From the IMG/VR virus record IMGVR_UViG_3300035670_000422, positions 1 to 44,178 of that record: 44,178 bases of DNA. The stretch is one strand, 5' to 3'. The notes beneath the pieces were generated by a model, which saw nothing but the letters and a program-made list of their open reading frames with translations, was not told the origin of the DNA and made no database searches. The stretch is from a virus. The position numbers and the translations under genes were made by a program. This document shows positions 12,619-19,889 of the stretch, in pieces (position 1 is the first letter of the stretch; the number at the start of each line of letters is the position of its first letter).

Positions 12619-12885
12619 ATGAGCGCAACAGTTGAAGTTGTTTGCGATTGGTGCGACGCGAAGTTCACGGCCCGCACCGCAGACCGAAAGCGCGGCTGGG
12701 CCAGATTCTGTAGCAAGGCTTGCAAAGCCAGCAAGCAGCAGTTCGGTGGTACCAAGAAATTTTGGGAGGCCGCCAATCCAAACAACAAGCGCTCAAACAT
12801 CGGGAAATACACAGACCGCCTTGCCGACGACGAGCATTGGGGCCACCCCTTCGCGGCTGGTTTTGAAGGTCACGGCCAAAACTGA
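12619..12885 (+). CDS. small zinc-finger-like protein, 88 aa
   Basis: The N-terminal 35 residues carry VVCDWCDAKF and RFCSKACKASKQQ, a CxxC...CxxxC pair that should hold one zinc ion in a treble-clef-like finger. The rest is basic and polar (GGTKKFWEAANPNNKR). CGGAGG lies about 6 bases upstream of ATG 12619. The function is unknown; nucleic-acid binding is the usual property of such fingers. Confidence 0.6.
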   Translation: MSATVEVVCDWCDAKFTARTADRKRGWARFCSKACKASKQQFGGTKKFWEAANPNNKRSNIGKYTDRLADDEHWGHPFAAGFEGHGQN

Positions 12886-12910
12886 ATAGACCGCCACCCT
12901 GGAGGCAACT

Positions 12911-13339
12911 ATGAACGCAGCACTGAAGATTTGTCAGGCCGTGCACGACGCGCAGTTGCCTCCGATGGTGAGCGAGAGCGCGCAGGAATTGGCTCGGGCT
13001 GAGTGGCTGTACAACGCCGCTGAGCAGTTGGTGCGGTTCGGCTGCGACGTCTCGTTTCAGCGCCGCATGCGGCCGGCTCAGGGCGTCACGCTGGCCCAGT
13101 TCGCTCTGGCAGTTGATGAGCATGCAAACGGCCGGCTTGCAGACTTCGAGGTGACCACGGCTTCACTGGGCTTCCTGCTGATCGCCGCCGAACGAGGTCA
13201 CGCTGACAAGGTGGCCGCCGCCGAACTGCTCGGCCCGAGCGACCACCCACTGGGCAAGCTCGGCGAAATCGCAGAGGGCCTACTTCGACCCCTTGTCGAT
13301 GACGCGCTGATCGCCCAGGCCGAGGACAACGAGCTATGA
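12911..13339 (+). CDS. hypothetical helical protein, 142 aa
   Basis: Function unknown. The product is mostly helical: an N-terminal helix (MNAALKICQAVHDAQLPPMV), a QELARAEWLYNAAEQLVRFG block, GVTLAQFALAVDEHANGRLA, and an acidic tail. GGAGG is 6 bases before ATG 12911. Its stop overlaps the next start, and the four genes from here to 13864 overlap in series, so they are translated as a block. Confidence 0.6.
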   Translation: MNAALKICQAVHDAQLPPMVSESAQELARAEWLYNAAEQLVRFGCDVSFQRRMRPAQGVTLAQFALAVDEHANGRLADFEVTTASLGFLLIAAERGHADKVAAAELLGPSDHPLGKLGEIAEGLLRPLVDDALIAQAEDNEL

Positions 13340-13551
13340 GCAATCAGGTAGCACTGGCCCGCCTGGGCCTTGAGATCGCGAAGATGCGCAAGTCCTGCAC
13401 TCCGGTGCCTGATCGCACCTTCGTTATGGGCATGATCGAAATGGCGGAGTTCGCCGAGATCATCGATACCCGCACCGCCAATCGTTATCGGGATGCGCTG
13501 GACGCCAAGTTCGTCGAGCGCAACACGCATCTGAAAGGAGTTTCGGCATGA
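13336..13551 (+). CDS. hypothetical protein, 71 aa
   Basis: The product MSNQVALARLGLEIAKMRKS is a helical protein with a basic first half and an acidic middle (GMIEMAEFAEIIDTRTANRY). ATG 13336 overlaps the previous TGA. It has no recognised domain. A strong AAAGGAG near its 3' end serves the next gene. Confidence 0.55.
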   Translation: MSNQVALARLGLEIAKMRKSCTPVPDRTFVMGMIEMAEFAEIIDTRTANRYRDALDAKFVERNTHLKGVSA

Positions 13552-13742
13552 CAACCCCTCTGGTGAAATCGCTGGTCGATGAGCAGCTCGACGAAATCGA
13601 ACGCCGCATCGCGATCCTCGGCTTCGGCCTGCCCTTCAATGAAGTGATCGGCCGCAAGCGCGAGGATCTGGTCGACAACCTCCCGCAGCGCCTGTCGGTG
13701 ACCATGAAGGGCGGACGCATCGCGGTGAGGGCTCGGCCATGA
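13548..13742 (+). CDS. hypothetical protein, 64 aa
   Basis: AAAGGAG lies 7 bases before ATG 13548. The product MTTPLVKSLVDEQLDEIERR continues with a short hydrophobic stretch (AILGFGLPFNEVIG) and a basic C-terminus (MKGGRIAVRARP). It is probably soluble. I do not recognise a family. Confidence 0.55.
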   Translation: MTTPLVKSLVDEQLDEIERRIAILGFGLPFNEVIGRKREDLVDNLPQRLSVTMKGGRIAVRARP

Positions 13743-13864
13743 ACCTCGTTTACTGGATTCTCGTCGTGCTTCTGGTTGCCGGTGCAGGCGCCTATGGCGT
13801 CGTTCGCGATGGTCAGGGCACTTGCCAGGTGCCGCGCTCCACCACCTACAACGTGTTCCGATGA
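13739..13864 (+). CDS. small membrane protein, 41 aa
   Basis: ATG 13739 overlaps the previous stop (ATGA) and the frame ends in a TGA overlapping the next ATG. The product starts MNLVYWILVVLLVAGAGAYG, an N-terminal membrane segment, followed by a short polar tail with one Cys. Double overlap and a clear hydrophobic segment support a real gene. Confidence 0.55.
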   Translation: MNLVYWILVVLLVAGAGAYGVVRDGQGTCQVPRSTTYNVFR

Positions 13865-13977
13865 CCAGTCTTCAGCGGGCGCGCCGCATCCTGATTCGGC
13901 GCGGATCGTTTCGAGTTCTCGCGATTTACACCTTCCTGATGCTGCTCAGCGCCCTCGCCGATCGCATCACTCAATAA
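13861..13977 (+). CDS. small basic membrane protein, 38 aa
   Basis: ATG 13861 overlaps the stop of the previous small gene. The product MTSLQRARRILIRRGSFRVL is strongly basic and is followed by AIYTFLMLLSALADRIT, a short membrane segment with the positive charges on the cytoplasmic side. Together with 13739 it forms a pair of consecutive tiny membrane proteins. The function is unknown. Confidence 0.5.
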   Translation: MTSLQRARRILIRRGSFRVLAIYTFLMLLSALADRITQ

Positions 13978-14021
13978 CACAAAAATTTCAGCGCCCCGCA
14001 AGGATGGCGCGGGAGACCGTC

Positions 14022-15116
14022 ATGCTCGCAGCAATTGCAGATCGCATCCGTTCCAAGTCCTACGAACTTCCCCTCTCCCGTGATTACGTCCGGCACTGGG
14101 GCTTGAAAGAGGCAATTCGGGAGCTTGTCCAGAACGCTCTGGATAGTGAATCGCCGTTCGAATACGCCTTCGCCGATGGCCAGCTGTTCATAACCAGCCG
14201 ATTTGCACGACTCGAAGCCAGCACACTTGTGCTGGGCAGCACCTCCAAAACAGACCGCACTGATGCCATCGGCAGCTTCGGCGAAGGCTACAAAATTGCC
14301 CTGCTGGTGTTAACCCGCAATGGTTACGACGTGAAGGTTCTCAACGGGAATAAGCAGTGGGCGCCCGAGTTCCGGCATAGCGATCAGTTCGATGCAGAGG
14401 TGCTGTGCATCAACGAGACACCAGCTCACCGCCAGAATCAGGGCGTTGAATTCATCATTTCTGGGCTTACCGAAGATGACGAGGCCGAAATTCGCAGCAT
14501 GTGCCTGCGGATGCAACCGCCGATGAGTGACGTAATCGGCACAAAATACGGCCATATTCTGCCATCCCGCCCCGGGAAGCTTTACGTCGGCACGCTCTTC
14601 GTGTGCGACACCGAGCTGACCTACGGCTACGACATCCTTCCTGAACACCTGCAGCTTGAGCGTGATCGTCAAACCGTGTGCGGCTGGGACCTGAAACAGG
14701 TCTCGAAGAACGCCTGGATCGACACTGAGCGACTGGAAGACGTGGCAACGATGATTGAGGCCGGCATTCCCGATGTCGAGTACGTCGAGTACGGCAGCAC
14801 TGAGCTTGTGAAAGAAGCTTGCTACAAACTGTTCCAGCAGAAACACCCTGGCGCAATCGCCGTTCAATCCCAGGAAGAGCTGAACAGTCTGGTCAAGCAA
14901 GGCATGACCAACACCGTGGTGGTGAGCAGAACCTTTCACTCTCAAGTTTCCAACTCGACCTCATACAAGCAACAGATCGCCCACGTCGTTGCCATCCAGA
15001 CGCCGAAAGCGGCGCTGGAAGAATGGTATCGCGACAACAAGAAATATATGAGCAGGCTGCCGGCAGCTTCCTTCAAGGAGCTGGTAAAGCGCGCTGACGG
15101 TTGGAGGAACAAGTGA
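14022..15116 (+). CDS. GHKL-type ATPase (histidine-kinase-like ATP-binding fold)
   Basis: The 364-aa product has the two marks of the GHKL (gyrase/Hsp90/kinase/MutL) ATP site: an N-box helix LKEAIRELVQNALDSE (Glu34, Asn38, Asp41) and a G-box IGSFGEGYKIALLVL (residues 83-97). No histidine-kinase phospho-acceptor or MutL endonuclease motif is visible; the C-terminal 200 residues are unassigned. ATG 14022 has GGGAG 7 bases upstream. It overlaps the annealing protein by one base (TGATG), so it belongs to the recombination block, which suggests a DNA-metabolism or sensor role. That role is inferred. Confidence 0.7.
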   Translation: MLAAIADRIRSKSYELPLSRDYVRHWGLKEAIRELVQNALDSESPFEYAFADGQLFITSRFARLEASTLVLGSTSKTDRTDAIGSFGEGYKIALLVLTRNGYDVKVLNGNKQWAPEFRHSDQFDAEVLCINETPAHRQNQGVEFIISGLTEDDEAEIRSMCLRMQPPMSDVIGTKYGHILPSRPGKLYVGTLFVCDTELTYGYDILPEHLQLERDRQTVCGWDLKQVSKNAWIDTERLEDVATMIEAGIPDVEYVEYGSTELVKEACYKLFQQKHPGAIAVQSQEELNSLVKQGMTNTVVVSRTFHSQVSNSTSYKQQIAHVVAIQTPKAALEEWYRDNKKYMSRLPAASFKELVKRADGWRNK

Positions 15117-15850
15117 TGTCCACGAACATGCAGATCTGGGAAAAGGTCAGCACGACCGATACCCGTTACACCAAAGCCGCCGAGGTTGGCGGGCAGAAGA
15201 TCACCAGCCTCAACGGCACCGCGATGATCATGAAAGCGACTGAGGTTTTCGGCCCGGTCGGCATTGGTTTCGGCTGGTCGATCGTTGAAGAGCGCTTCGA
15301 TGAGGGTTCCGAAATGGTCAGCGGCGAAGGCGACAAACGCCTGGTGCTCGGTCGCGAGCTGAACCACACCATCAAGATTCGTTTCTGGTTCGAGCTGGAC
15401 GGGAAGCGCGGCGAGATCGAGCAATACGGCTGCACGCGCTACCTCTACAAATCGAAGTACGGCACCACCACAGACGGGGAAGCGCCGAAGAAGTCGCTGA
15501 CCGACGCCATCAAGAAATCTCTGTCGATGCTCGGCTTCAGTGCCGACGTGTTCCTCGGGATGTTCGATGACCACACCTACGTCGAGCAGCTCAAGGAAGA
15601 ACAAGCGATCGAGCAGGCAGTAGACAAGGACGCCGAAATCCTTCGTCAGAAGCAGGAGCGACTGGACTGGCTGAATTCTGCGGTGGAAACGATGAGCAAG
15701 GCCGTGACCGCCCACGAACTGAAAATGCTGAACGTCAAATACATCCGCGAGGCGACCCGCCGGAACGAGCCGACTTTCATCGCCCGAATCACCCGCGCCT
15801 TTGAAGAACGCAAAGCGGCCATTGAGCCCGGCAAGGAGAATGCAGCATGA
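15116..15850 (+). CDS. Rad52/Sak-like single-strand annealing protein
   Basis: Such proteins anneal complementary single strands in phage recombination. The 244-aa product has IWEKVSTTDTRYTKAAEVGG, then MIMKATEVFGPVGIGFGWSI, a strand-rich core with LNHTIKIRFWFELDGKR. It also carries PKKSLTDAIKKSLSMLGFSA near residues 120-140, matching the KK(A/S)xTDAxKRALxxxG signature of Rad52-like SSAPs. The C-terminal part (DKDAEILRQKQERLDWLN onward) is charged and helical. ATG 15116 overlaps the upstream TGA, with GGAGG 9 bases before it. The assignment is by signature, not by search. Confidence 0.65.
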   Translation: MSTNMQIWEKVSTTDTRYTKAAEVGGQKITSLNGTAMIMKATEVFGPVGIGFGWSIVEERFDEGSEMVSGEGDKRLVLGRELNHTIKIRFWFELDGKRGEIEQYGCTRYLYKSKYGTTTDGEAPKKSLTDAIKKSLSMLGFSADVFLGMFDDHTYVEQLKEEQAIEQAVDKDAEILRQKQERLDWLNSAVETMSKAVTAHELKMLNVKYIREATRRNEPTFIARITRAFEERKAAIEPGKENAA

Positions 15851-16410
15851 CCCAGCTCTACGCACTGACCGGCAAGCTCGCCGAACTTCAGGGAATGGCA
15901 GACACCGACGACGAGGGCCTGAAAGAGGCCCTGCAGCACGCGATGGACGAAATCCAAGGCGAGTTCGAGGTGAAGGCTGACAACATCGTCATGCTCCGCC
16001 GCAACATTGAAAGCGACGTGACGGCCATCGACACCGAGATTGAGCGACTGACCGAGCTCAAGCGCATCAAGTCCAACAGCGTTGCGCAGATCAGCGATTA
16101 CCTGCGCCGGAACATGGAAGCCGCCAATCTCAAGTCGATCAAGCGCCCGCTGTTCACCATCACCTTGGCCCTGGGCAAGGAGAAGGTCATCGTCGACAAC
16201 GAGGATGCGGTGCCCGACGAACTGACATCCGTGAAAACCAGCATTGCTCCGGACAAGAACGCGATCGCCGCCAAGCTCAAGGAAATTCGCGAGCACAACG
16301 AAACCGTGCGCAAGCGCATGGCCGCCGGCGAAGACGCAGAACACGAACTTATCGAAGAGCCGGCCTGGGCTCACCTGGAGCGCGGCGACAGTTCGATCCG
16401 GATCAAGTGA
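15847..16410 (+). CDS. Gp157-family phage protein
   Basis: The 187-aa product matches the siphovirus Gp157 layout: an acidic helical N-terminus, a long coiled coil (MLRRNIESDVTAIDTEIERL, ISDYLRRNMEAANLKSIKRP), then beta strands (LFTITLALGKEKVIVDNEDA, VPDEL) and a helical C-terminus. The family was named from a Streptococcus thermophilus phage and linked there to phage resistance; a direct role is not settled. It follows the annealing protein with a four-base overlap, the usual company of Gp157 in recombination modules. Confidence 0.75.
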   Translation: MTQLYALTGKLAELQGMADTDDEGLKEALQHAMDEIQGEFEVKADNIVMLRRNIESDVTAIDTEIERLTELKRIKSNSVAQISDYLRRNMEAANLKSIKRPLFTITLALGKEKVIVDNEDAVPDELTSVKTSIAPDKNAIAAKLKEIREHNETVRKRMAAGEDAEHELIEEPAWAHLERGDSSIRIK

Positions 16411-16417
16411 GGCCAGC

Positions 16418-16660
16418 ATGATCAGCAACCACCTCAACCTCGTCGAGCAGCACCGGCCGGACGCCGAATCGATCGCTGAGCGAATCGCGCAATACCTGGC
16501 CGCTGGCGGGCGGATCGACCAACTGAACAGCCCGCCGCGCAATCCGCTCCCACCGCCCCGCTCGAAGAAAATAGACCCTGAAACGGTCCTCAAGCGGCGG
16601 CCGAAGCCGATATCGGCGGCCGAACGCAAGGCGCTGCGCAAAATGGCGGACTCGCTATGA
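16418..16660 (+). CDS. hypothetical basic protein, 80 aa
   Basis: ATG 16418 has GAGG 6 bases upstream. The product starts MISNHLNLVEQHRPDAESIA, has ERIAQYLAAGGRIDQL, a Pro-rich basic linker (PPRNPLPPPRSKKIDPETVL) and a basic helical tail (SAAERKALRKMADSL). The mix of a short helix and a Lys/Arg-rich linker suggests nucleic-acid binding. It overlaps the next start by four bases. Confidence 0.6.
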   Translation: MISNHLNLVEQHRPDAESIAERIAQYLAAGGRIDQLNSPPRNPLPPPRSKKIDPETVLKRRPKPISAAERKALRKMADSL

Positions 16661-17121
16661 AGTCGAAACGCAAACCCAACAACGGTTTCGCCCGGGCTGA
16701 ACGCAGCTGCCGGGCGCTACTGCGCACCAACCACGTTGCGGTCGTGAACATCGACCCCAGCGGCAGCCAGATCATGGCGAACTGGAAGAGCTGCAAGCAG
16801 ATTCGCAGCCTTGCGATCGCCAACGCGATATTCGACTTCTCCTACCGCTGGACGATCTACATCGCCGCCATGTGTCGAGACGAGCGCGGCGCCGAGTACA
16901 TCAAGTCGGTCGAGATATCGCCGGAGGGCATTTACAAGGTCGAGCGCCTCACGGATGCGATCGAGCATTACTACCTGGAGCGGCGCAACAGCGCGAACCC
17001 TAGTCATCTGGTCGCCTCAGGCTGGATCGCCATTCCGGACGAAGTTTCGATGGACGAAGCCCAGGCCGCGAAGCTGTTCTACGCCGCCGGCGCCTGGCAT
17101 CAGGTGAAGGTAGCTGCGTGA
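16657..17121 (+). CDS. hypothetical phage protein, 154 aa
   Basis: Function unknown. The product has a basic front (MKSKRKPNNGFARAERSCRA), a central part with alternating strands (HVAVVNIDPSGSQIMANWKS, RWTIYIAAMCRDERG, IKSVEISPEGIYKVERLTDA) and an acidic-helical C-terminus. It looks like one alpha/beta domain. It sits in the PL-arm block between the recombination genes and the methyltransferase. Confidence 0.6.
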   Translation: MKSKRKPNNGFARAERSCRALLRTNHVAVVNIDPSGSQIMANWKSCKQIRSLAIANAIFDFSYRWTIYIAAMCRDERGAEYIKSVEISPEGIYKVERLTDAIEHYYLERRNSANPSHLVASGWIAIPDEVSMDEAQAAKLFYAAGAWHQVKVAA

Positions 17122-17196
17122 CACGTTTTCGCACCCAACAACGCAAACGACAGACCTGGCTGGACTTGCCGGCCAGCGGAATAGAAGAGGTAAGCC

Positions 17197-17508
17197 ATGG
17201 CAGCCGCGCAGAAAGAACGATCAGCAAAGAGTGCGGCGAGGCGAAAGACTCGCGGCGAGGAAGAAATCAGGCTGCACTGCATGGTCGGCACCCGCCAAGC
17301 ACTGGCTGAGCTGATGGCCTGGAGCGGCATAGAGGAACAGGGCGAGGCCATGACCTTGATGATTCACCACCTGCACGGCCTGGGCCCAGCAGGATCAGCT
17401 CAGTTCCTCGCGCCTCCGCGACACGAATATGTGATACCCGAAAACGTGTCGGCAAAATTGCAGCTCGCCTACAACCGCGAAGCCCTTCGCATCTGTCACG
17501 ACGAATAA
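17197..17508 (+). CDS. hypothetical basic protein, 103 aa
   Basis: The product has a very basic N-terminus (MAAAQKERSAKSAARRKTRG), then EEEIRLHCMVGTRQALAELM, a helical core with WSGIEEQGEAMTLMIHHLHG, and a C-terminal LAPPRHEYVIPENV. GAGG lies about 7 bases before ATG 17197. The Lys/Arg-rich tail plus helix suggests DNA binding. The gene lies directly before the methyltransferase. Confidence 0.6.
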   Translation: MAAAQKERSAKSAARRKTRGEEEIRLHCMVGTRQALAELMAWSGIEEQGEAMTLMIHHLHGLGPAGSAQFLAPPRHEYVIPENVSAKLQLAYNREALRICHDE

Positions 17509-17551
17509 ACCCACCTCTTAAACGAATCACGCCGTCCGGCGAGGCGCAGCC

Positions 17552-18385
17552 ATGGCCGCTTATTACAACGAGATTGACCCGTATGCGGCCCAGTGGCTGC
17601 GAAACTTGATTGAGGCTGGCCACATTGCGCCCGGCGTCGTAGATGAAAGGAGTATCGAAGATGTCCGCCCGAGCGATCTTTCCGGATTCACGCAGTGTCA
17701 CTTTTTCGCCGGCGTTGGTGTCTGGTCCCTCGCATTACGTCGAGCAGGATGGACAGACGACGTTCCTGTATGGACCGGCAGTTGCCCATGCCAGCCTTTC
17801 AGCGCGGCAGGCGCTGGAGCTGGGTTTGAGGACGCAAGGCACCTTTGGCCAACCTTTGCCTGGCTCATCAAGCAGTGCAAGCCTCCAGTCGTCTTTGGAG
17901 AGCAAGTTGCGAGCAAGGCTGTCGAGCCTTGGGTCGACCTTGTACACGCTGACATGGAAGCCCTGGGTTACGCCTTCGGGGGTATCCCGTTTCCGTCTGC
18001 GGGGGTCGGTGCGCCGCACATCCGGGACAGACTTTTCTGGGTCGCCGACACCTGTGGCCAACGACGACAACAAGTCGCCGGAGGCGCATTTAGCAATGAA
18101 AATCCGAATGGGCGTCCGGGACGGGACGGGAGCAAATCGAAAAGCAATAACCTCTCTACAGGTAATGTCCAAATACTTGGAACTGAAGGACTTCAAAAGG
18201 TTAACGGATACTGGGGAAGCGCTGATTGGCTCTTATACCGAGACGGCCTCTTTAGGCCAGTTGAACCCGGATCATTGCCGTTGGTTGATGGGTTTGCCGG
18301 TCGAGTGGAGCAGGTGCGCGCCTACGGAAACGCTATCAACGCTGAAGCGGCGACGCAATTCATAGCCGCCTACCTCGAAACATAA
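17552..18385 (+). CDS. DNA (cytosine-5) methyltransferase
   Basis: This enzyme transfers a methyl group from S-adenosylmethionine to cytosine C5 in DNA, probably protecting phage DNA from restriction. The 277-aa product carries motif [17 protein letters not shown] (52-67), motif [11 protein letters not shown] with catalytic Cys80, a motif VI-like GEQV (116-119), motif [13 protein letters not shown] (156-164), and motif [19 protein letters not shown] near the end. Motif VI usually reads ENV, so EQV is a mild variant. No restriction enzyme gene is nearby. A second gene is encoded within it in another frame (17661..18365). GAGG lies 8 bases before ATG 17552. Confidence 0.85.
   Translation: MAAYYNEIDPYAAQWLRNLIEAGHIAPGVVDERSIEDVRPSDLSGFTQCHFFAGVGVWSLALRRAGWTDDVPVWTGSCPCQPFSAAGAGAGFEDARHLWPTFAWLIKQCKPPVVFGEQVASKAVEPWVDLVHADMEALGYAFGGIPFPSAGVGAPHIRDRLFWVADTCGQRRQQVAGGAFSNENPNGRPGRDGSKSKSNNLSTGNVQILGTEGLQKVNGYWGSADWLLYRDGLFRPVEPGSLPLVDGFAGRVEQVRAYGNAINAEAATQFIAAYLET
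17661..18365 (+). CDS. overlapping gene in an alternative frame of the methyltransferase
   Basis: A 234-aa frame lies entirely inside the methyltransferase gene, same strand. Its ATG 17661 has a full AAAGGAG ribosome site about 8 bases upstream, formed from methyltransferase codons. The product begins [20 protein letters not shown] and includes [20 protein letters not shown], a Ser-rich stretch, [34 protein letters not shown], and [20 protein letters not shown] near the C-terminus. I recall phage proteins with TWKxWxxPSG, PTPxANDA and LNPxxxRWLMGxPxEW, often annotated vaguely beside methylases. Their conservation would mean true dual coding. Function unknown. Confidence 0.65.
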   Translation: MSARAIFPDSRSVTFSPALVSGPSHYVEQDGQTTFLYGPAVAHASLSARQALELGLRTQGTFGQPLPGSSSSASLQSSLESKLRARLSSLGSTLYTLTWKPWVTPSGVSRFRLRGSVRRTSGTDFSGSPTPVANDDNKSPEAHLAMKIRMGVRDGTGANRKAITSLQVMSKYLELKDFKRLTDTGEALIGSYTETASLGQLNPDHCRWLMGLPVEWSRCAPTETLSTLKRRRNS

Positions 18386-18429
18386 CTCCCCCACTCCACC
18401 GCCCGGGCATGCCCCGGATAGGACGCCCC

Positions 18430-18897
18430 ATGCCCACAGAAAACAAACTCGCCCTGAAGCGCCAGCGCGCAGATCAGGTCAACCAAGCGATCCGGATCAT
18501 CGCCGACCACGGGCGCCGGTTCTTCTACAGCCAGTCGGTGAATCGTTACGCCAGCATGGAAGTCGATCACCGCGGCAAGGTCTGGATCATCGATGACTAC
18601 AGCGGAAAGCGCGTCTTCACCCATGAAACGGTGTGGGGCGGTCGGTGGCGCGGCTTCAGTCACGGCGGCACTCTGCGCAGCCTGGTCGAAGCCTTCCGCG
18701 ATTACATCTGCACCGGCGAGCCATTGCACCGTGGGTACCTGGGGCCTGAGCGGTTCGACGACAGCAACATCTGGGGTTACGACGAGGAAGGTATGCGGGC
18801 AGTGCGCGAGCAGGCCGGCGCACTTCCCGTGTTCCGCCAACCTGAGCGGGTGGCCCTGAATGTCCATGAACTGGCATCGATGGATGCTTCCAGGTGA
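18430..18897 (+). CDS. hypothetical phage protein, 155 aa
   Basis: ATG 18430 has AGGA about 7 bases upstream. The product contains a helical start (MPTENKLALKRQRADQVNQA), a beta-rich middle (RYASMEVDHRGKVWIIDDYS, TVWGGRWRGFSHGGTLRSLV) and an acidic GYDEEGMRAVREQAG near the C-terminus. I do not recognise a family. It ends the first half of the PL arm, before the AT-rich stretch with the Arc-like gene on the other strand. Confidence 0.6.
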   Translation: MPTENKLALKRQRADQVNQAIRIIADHGRRFFYSQSVNRYASMEVDHRGKVWIIDDYSGKRVFTHETVWGGRWRGFSHGGTLRSLVEAFRDYICTGEPLHRGYLGPERFDDSNIWGYDEEGMRAVREQAGALPVFRQPERVALNVHELASMDASR

Positions 18898-18934
18898 AAC
18901 AGGCGCCACCATCACTAAACCGAGACAAAGCCTG

Positions 18935-19180
18935 CTACTTGTAAGTCTTTAGTTCGGCCTGCATAAGCTCAATTTGATGTTCTAAAAAAACAATTCGATC
19001 AAAAAGAAGCCGATTTAGCTTGGTGTAGGCTACACATGCTTGGTTGCCCTCAGAATATTGCTCTAGCCTTGCGATGATTTCGCAATTCATGCTTCGCTTT
19101 TCTACTTCCGCAATACGTTTGATTTCTGCATGAAGCTCGCTTGGGAGACGAACATTAAAAGCCTGAAGATCATTTTGCAT
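18935..19180 (-). CDS. Arc-family ribbon-helix-helix regulator, opposite strand
   Basis: The 81-aa product starts MQNDLQAFNVRLPSELHAEI, an Arc-type beta strand (FNVRLP) and first helix, then EKRSMNCEIIARLEQYS as second helix, and a C-terminal helix that may form tetramers. Arc of P22 represses the antirepressor gene; this phage also carries an antirepressor, but far away (6797..7600). The gene and its 200-base upstream region are clearly more AT-rich than the neighbours and lie against the PL transcript, which suggests separate acquisition and its own promoter. Confidence 0.75.
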   Translation of the reverse strand: MQNDLQAFNVRLPSELHAEIKRIAEVEKRSMNCEIIARLEQYSEGNQACVAYTKLNRLLFDRIVFLEHQIELMQAELKTYK

Positions 19181-19363
19181 ATGGAGCTCTAGGTTGCGTC
19201 AACGAGAAGACAAAGCGACATGATACAAGTACTACCGCTTCAGTTGCTCCGTGAATTTTCAGGAGGCGACAGAAGCTCTCAGTAAAAATTACAACCTATA
19301 AAATTTGCCCTCCGCTTTATTCGCAACATAAAAATTCTCCGTACCCCTCCCCCTTCAAAGTCA

Positions 19364-19377
19364 GCCGCTATAGCGGC
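19364..19377. promoter_or_regulatory. 14-bp perfect palindrome before the 19390 gene
   Basis: GCCGCTATAGCGGC is a perfect palindrome ending just before the AAGGA ribosome site of the 19390 gene. It could be an operator (for example for the divergent Arc-like protein) or an RNA hairpin limiting access to the ribosome site. The 209-base gap 19181-19389 that contains it is AT-rich and otherwise shows nothing I can name. Confidence 0.4.
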
Positions 19378-19389
19378 AAGGACGAAGTC

Positions 19390-19812
19390 ATGTCTGAAGA
19401 AAATGTTTTGATCCTGCAGCTCCCCGTTGAGCGCGACGAAGACGGCTTTTGGACTCACCCCGCCTGGCCAAGCGACGGCGAGGAAGACGCCATTCCAAAA
19501 AGCTGGTTTGGGGATAGCGGCCTCGAACTGTTCATCGTCGATATGGAAAGCGACGGCCCGGAAGGCCTTTTCGAAACATGGGCAGATGAAGGGCTGTGCG
19601 ACTGCTCGCCATGGGTGCCGAGCGCGCCAGCAGGTGAAGGATGGTTCATCTTCTCGATCCACGACACCGAGGACGGCCCGATCTGCGTTTGGGTTCGGCA
19701 TCTGCCTGGACTGAAACAAGAAATCGATGCCTTGTCCGCCGGCCGCGAGTTCTGCGGTGCGTGCGGCGATGGCTGTGAATCCTGCAGGGTTGCCGAGGGC
19801 TGCCCCAAATGA
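19390..19812 (+). CDS. hypothetical acidic protein, 140 aa
   Basis: AAGGA lies about 7 bases before ATG 19390. The product is acidic and Trp-rich (EDGFWTHPAWPSDGEEDAIP, FETWADEGLCDCSPWVPSAP, GEGWFIFSIHDTEDGPICVW) with a C-terminal Cys cluster EFCGACGDGCESCRVAEGC that may bind metal. Small acidic phage early proteins sometimes mimic DNA, but I see no known inhibitor family. Its stop overlaps the start of a 26-codon gene. Confidence 0.6.
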   Translation: MSEENVLILQLPVERDEDGFWTHPAWPSDGEEDAIPKSWFGDSGLELFIVDMESDGPEGLFETWADEGLCDCSPWVPSAPAGEGWFIFSIHDTEDGPICVWVRHLPGLKQEIDALSAGREFCGACGDGCESCRVAEGCPK

Positions 19813-19889
19813 TCCTCACCAGTATTGCCGGCTGCACAGTCTTCTTCTGGCTTCAATTGGTACTGACCATAAAGGCGGTGATCGGATGA
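19809..19889 (+). CDS. membrane micropeptide, 26 aa
   Basis: ATG 19809 overlaps the previous TGA (ATGA), and its own TGA overlaps the next ATG in the same way. The product starts MILTSIAGCTVFFWLQLVLT and is one membrane segment with a basic residue near the end. The double four-base overlap makes translation by coupling likely. No homologue is known to me. Confidence 0.45.
   Translation: MILTSIAGCTVFFWLQLVLTIKAVIG

Noticed and set aside
13776-14021. Upstream extension of the GHKL ATPase frame
   Set aside because: It overlaps the two small membrane genes, and ATG 14022 has its own GGGAG site and a sensible N-terminus.
17118-17309. 63-codon GTG frame overlapping the stop of the 16657 gene
   Set aside because: Its start junction (GTGA) is plausible, but most of it overlaps the better-supported 17197 gene in another frame and the product is low-complexity and basic.
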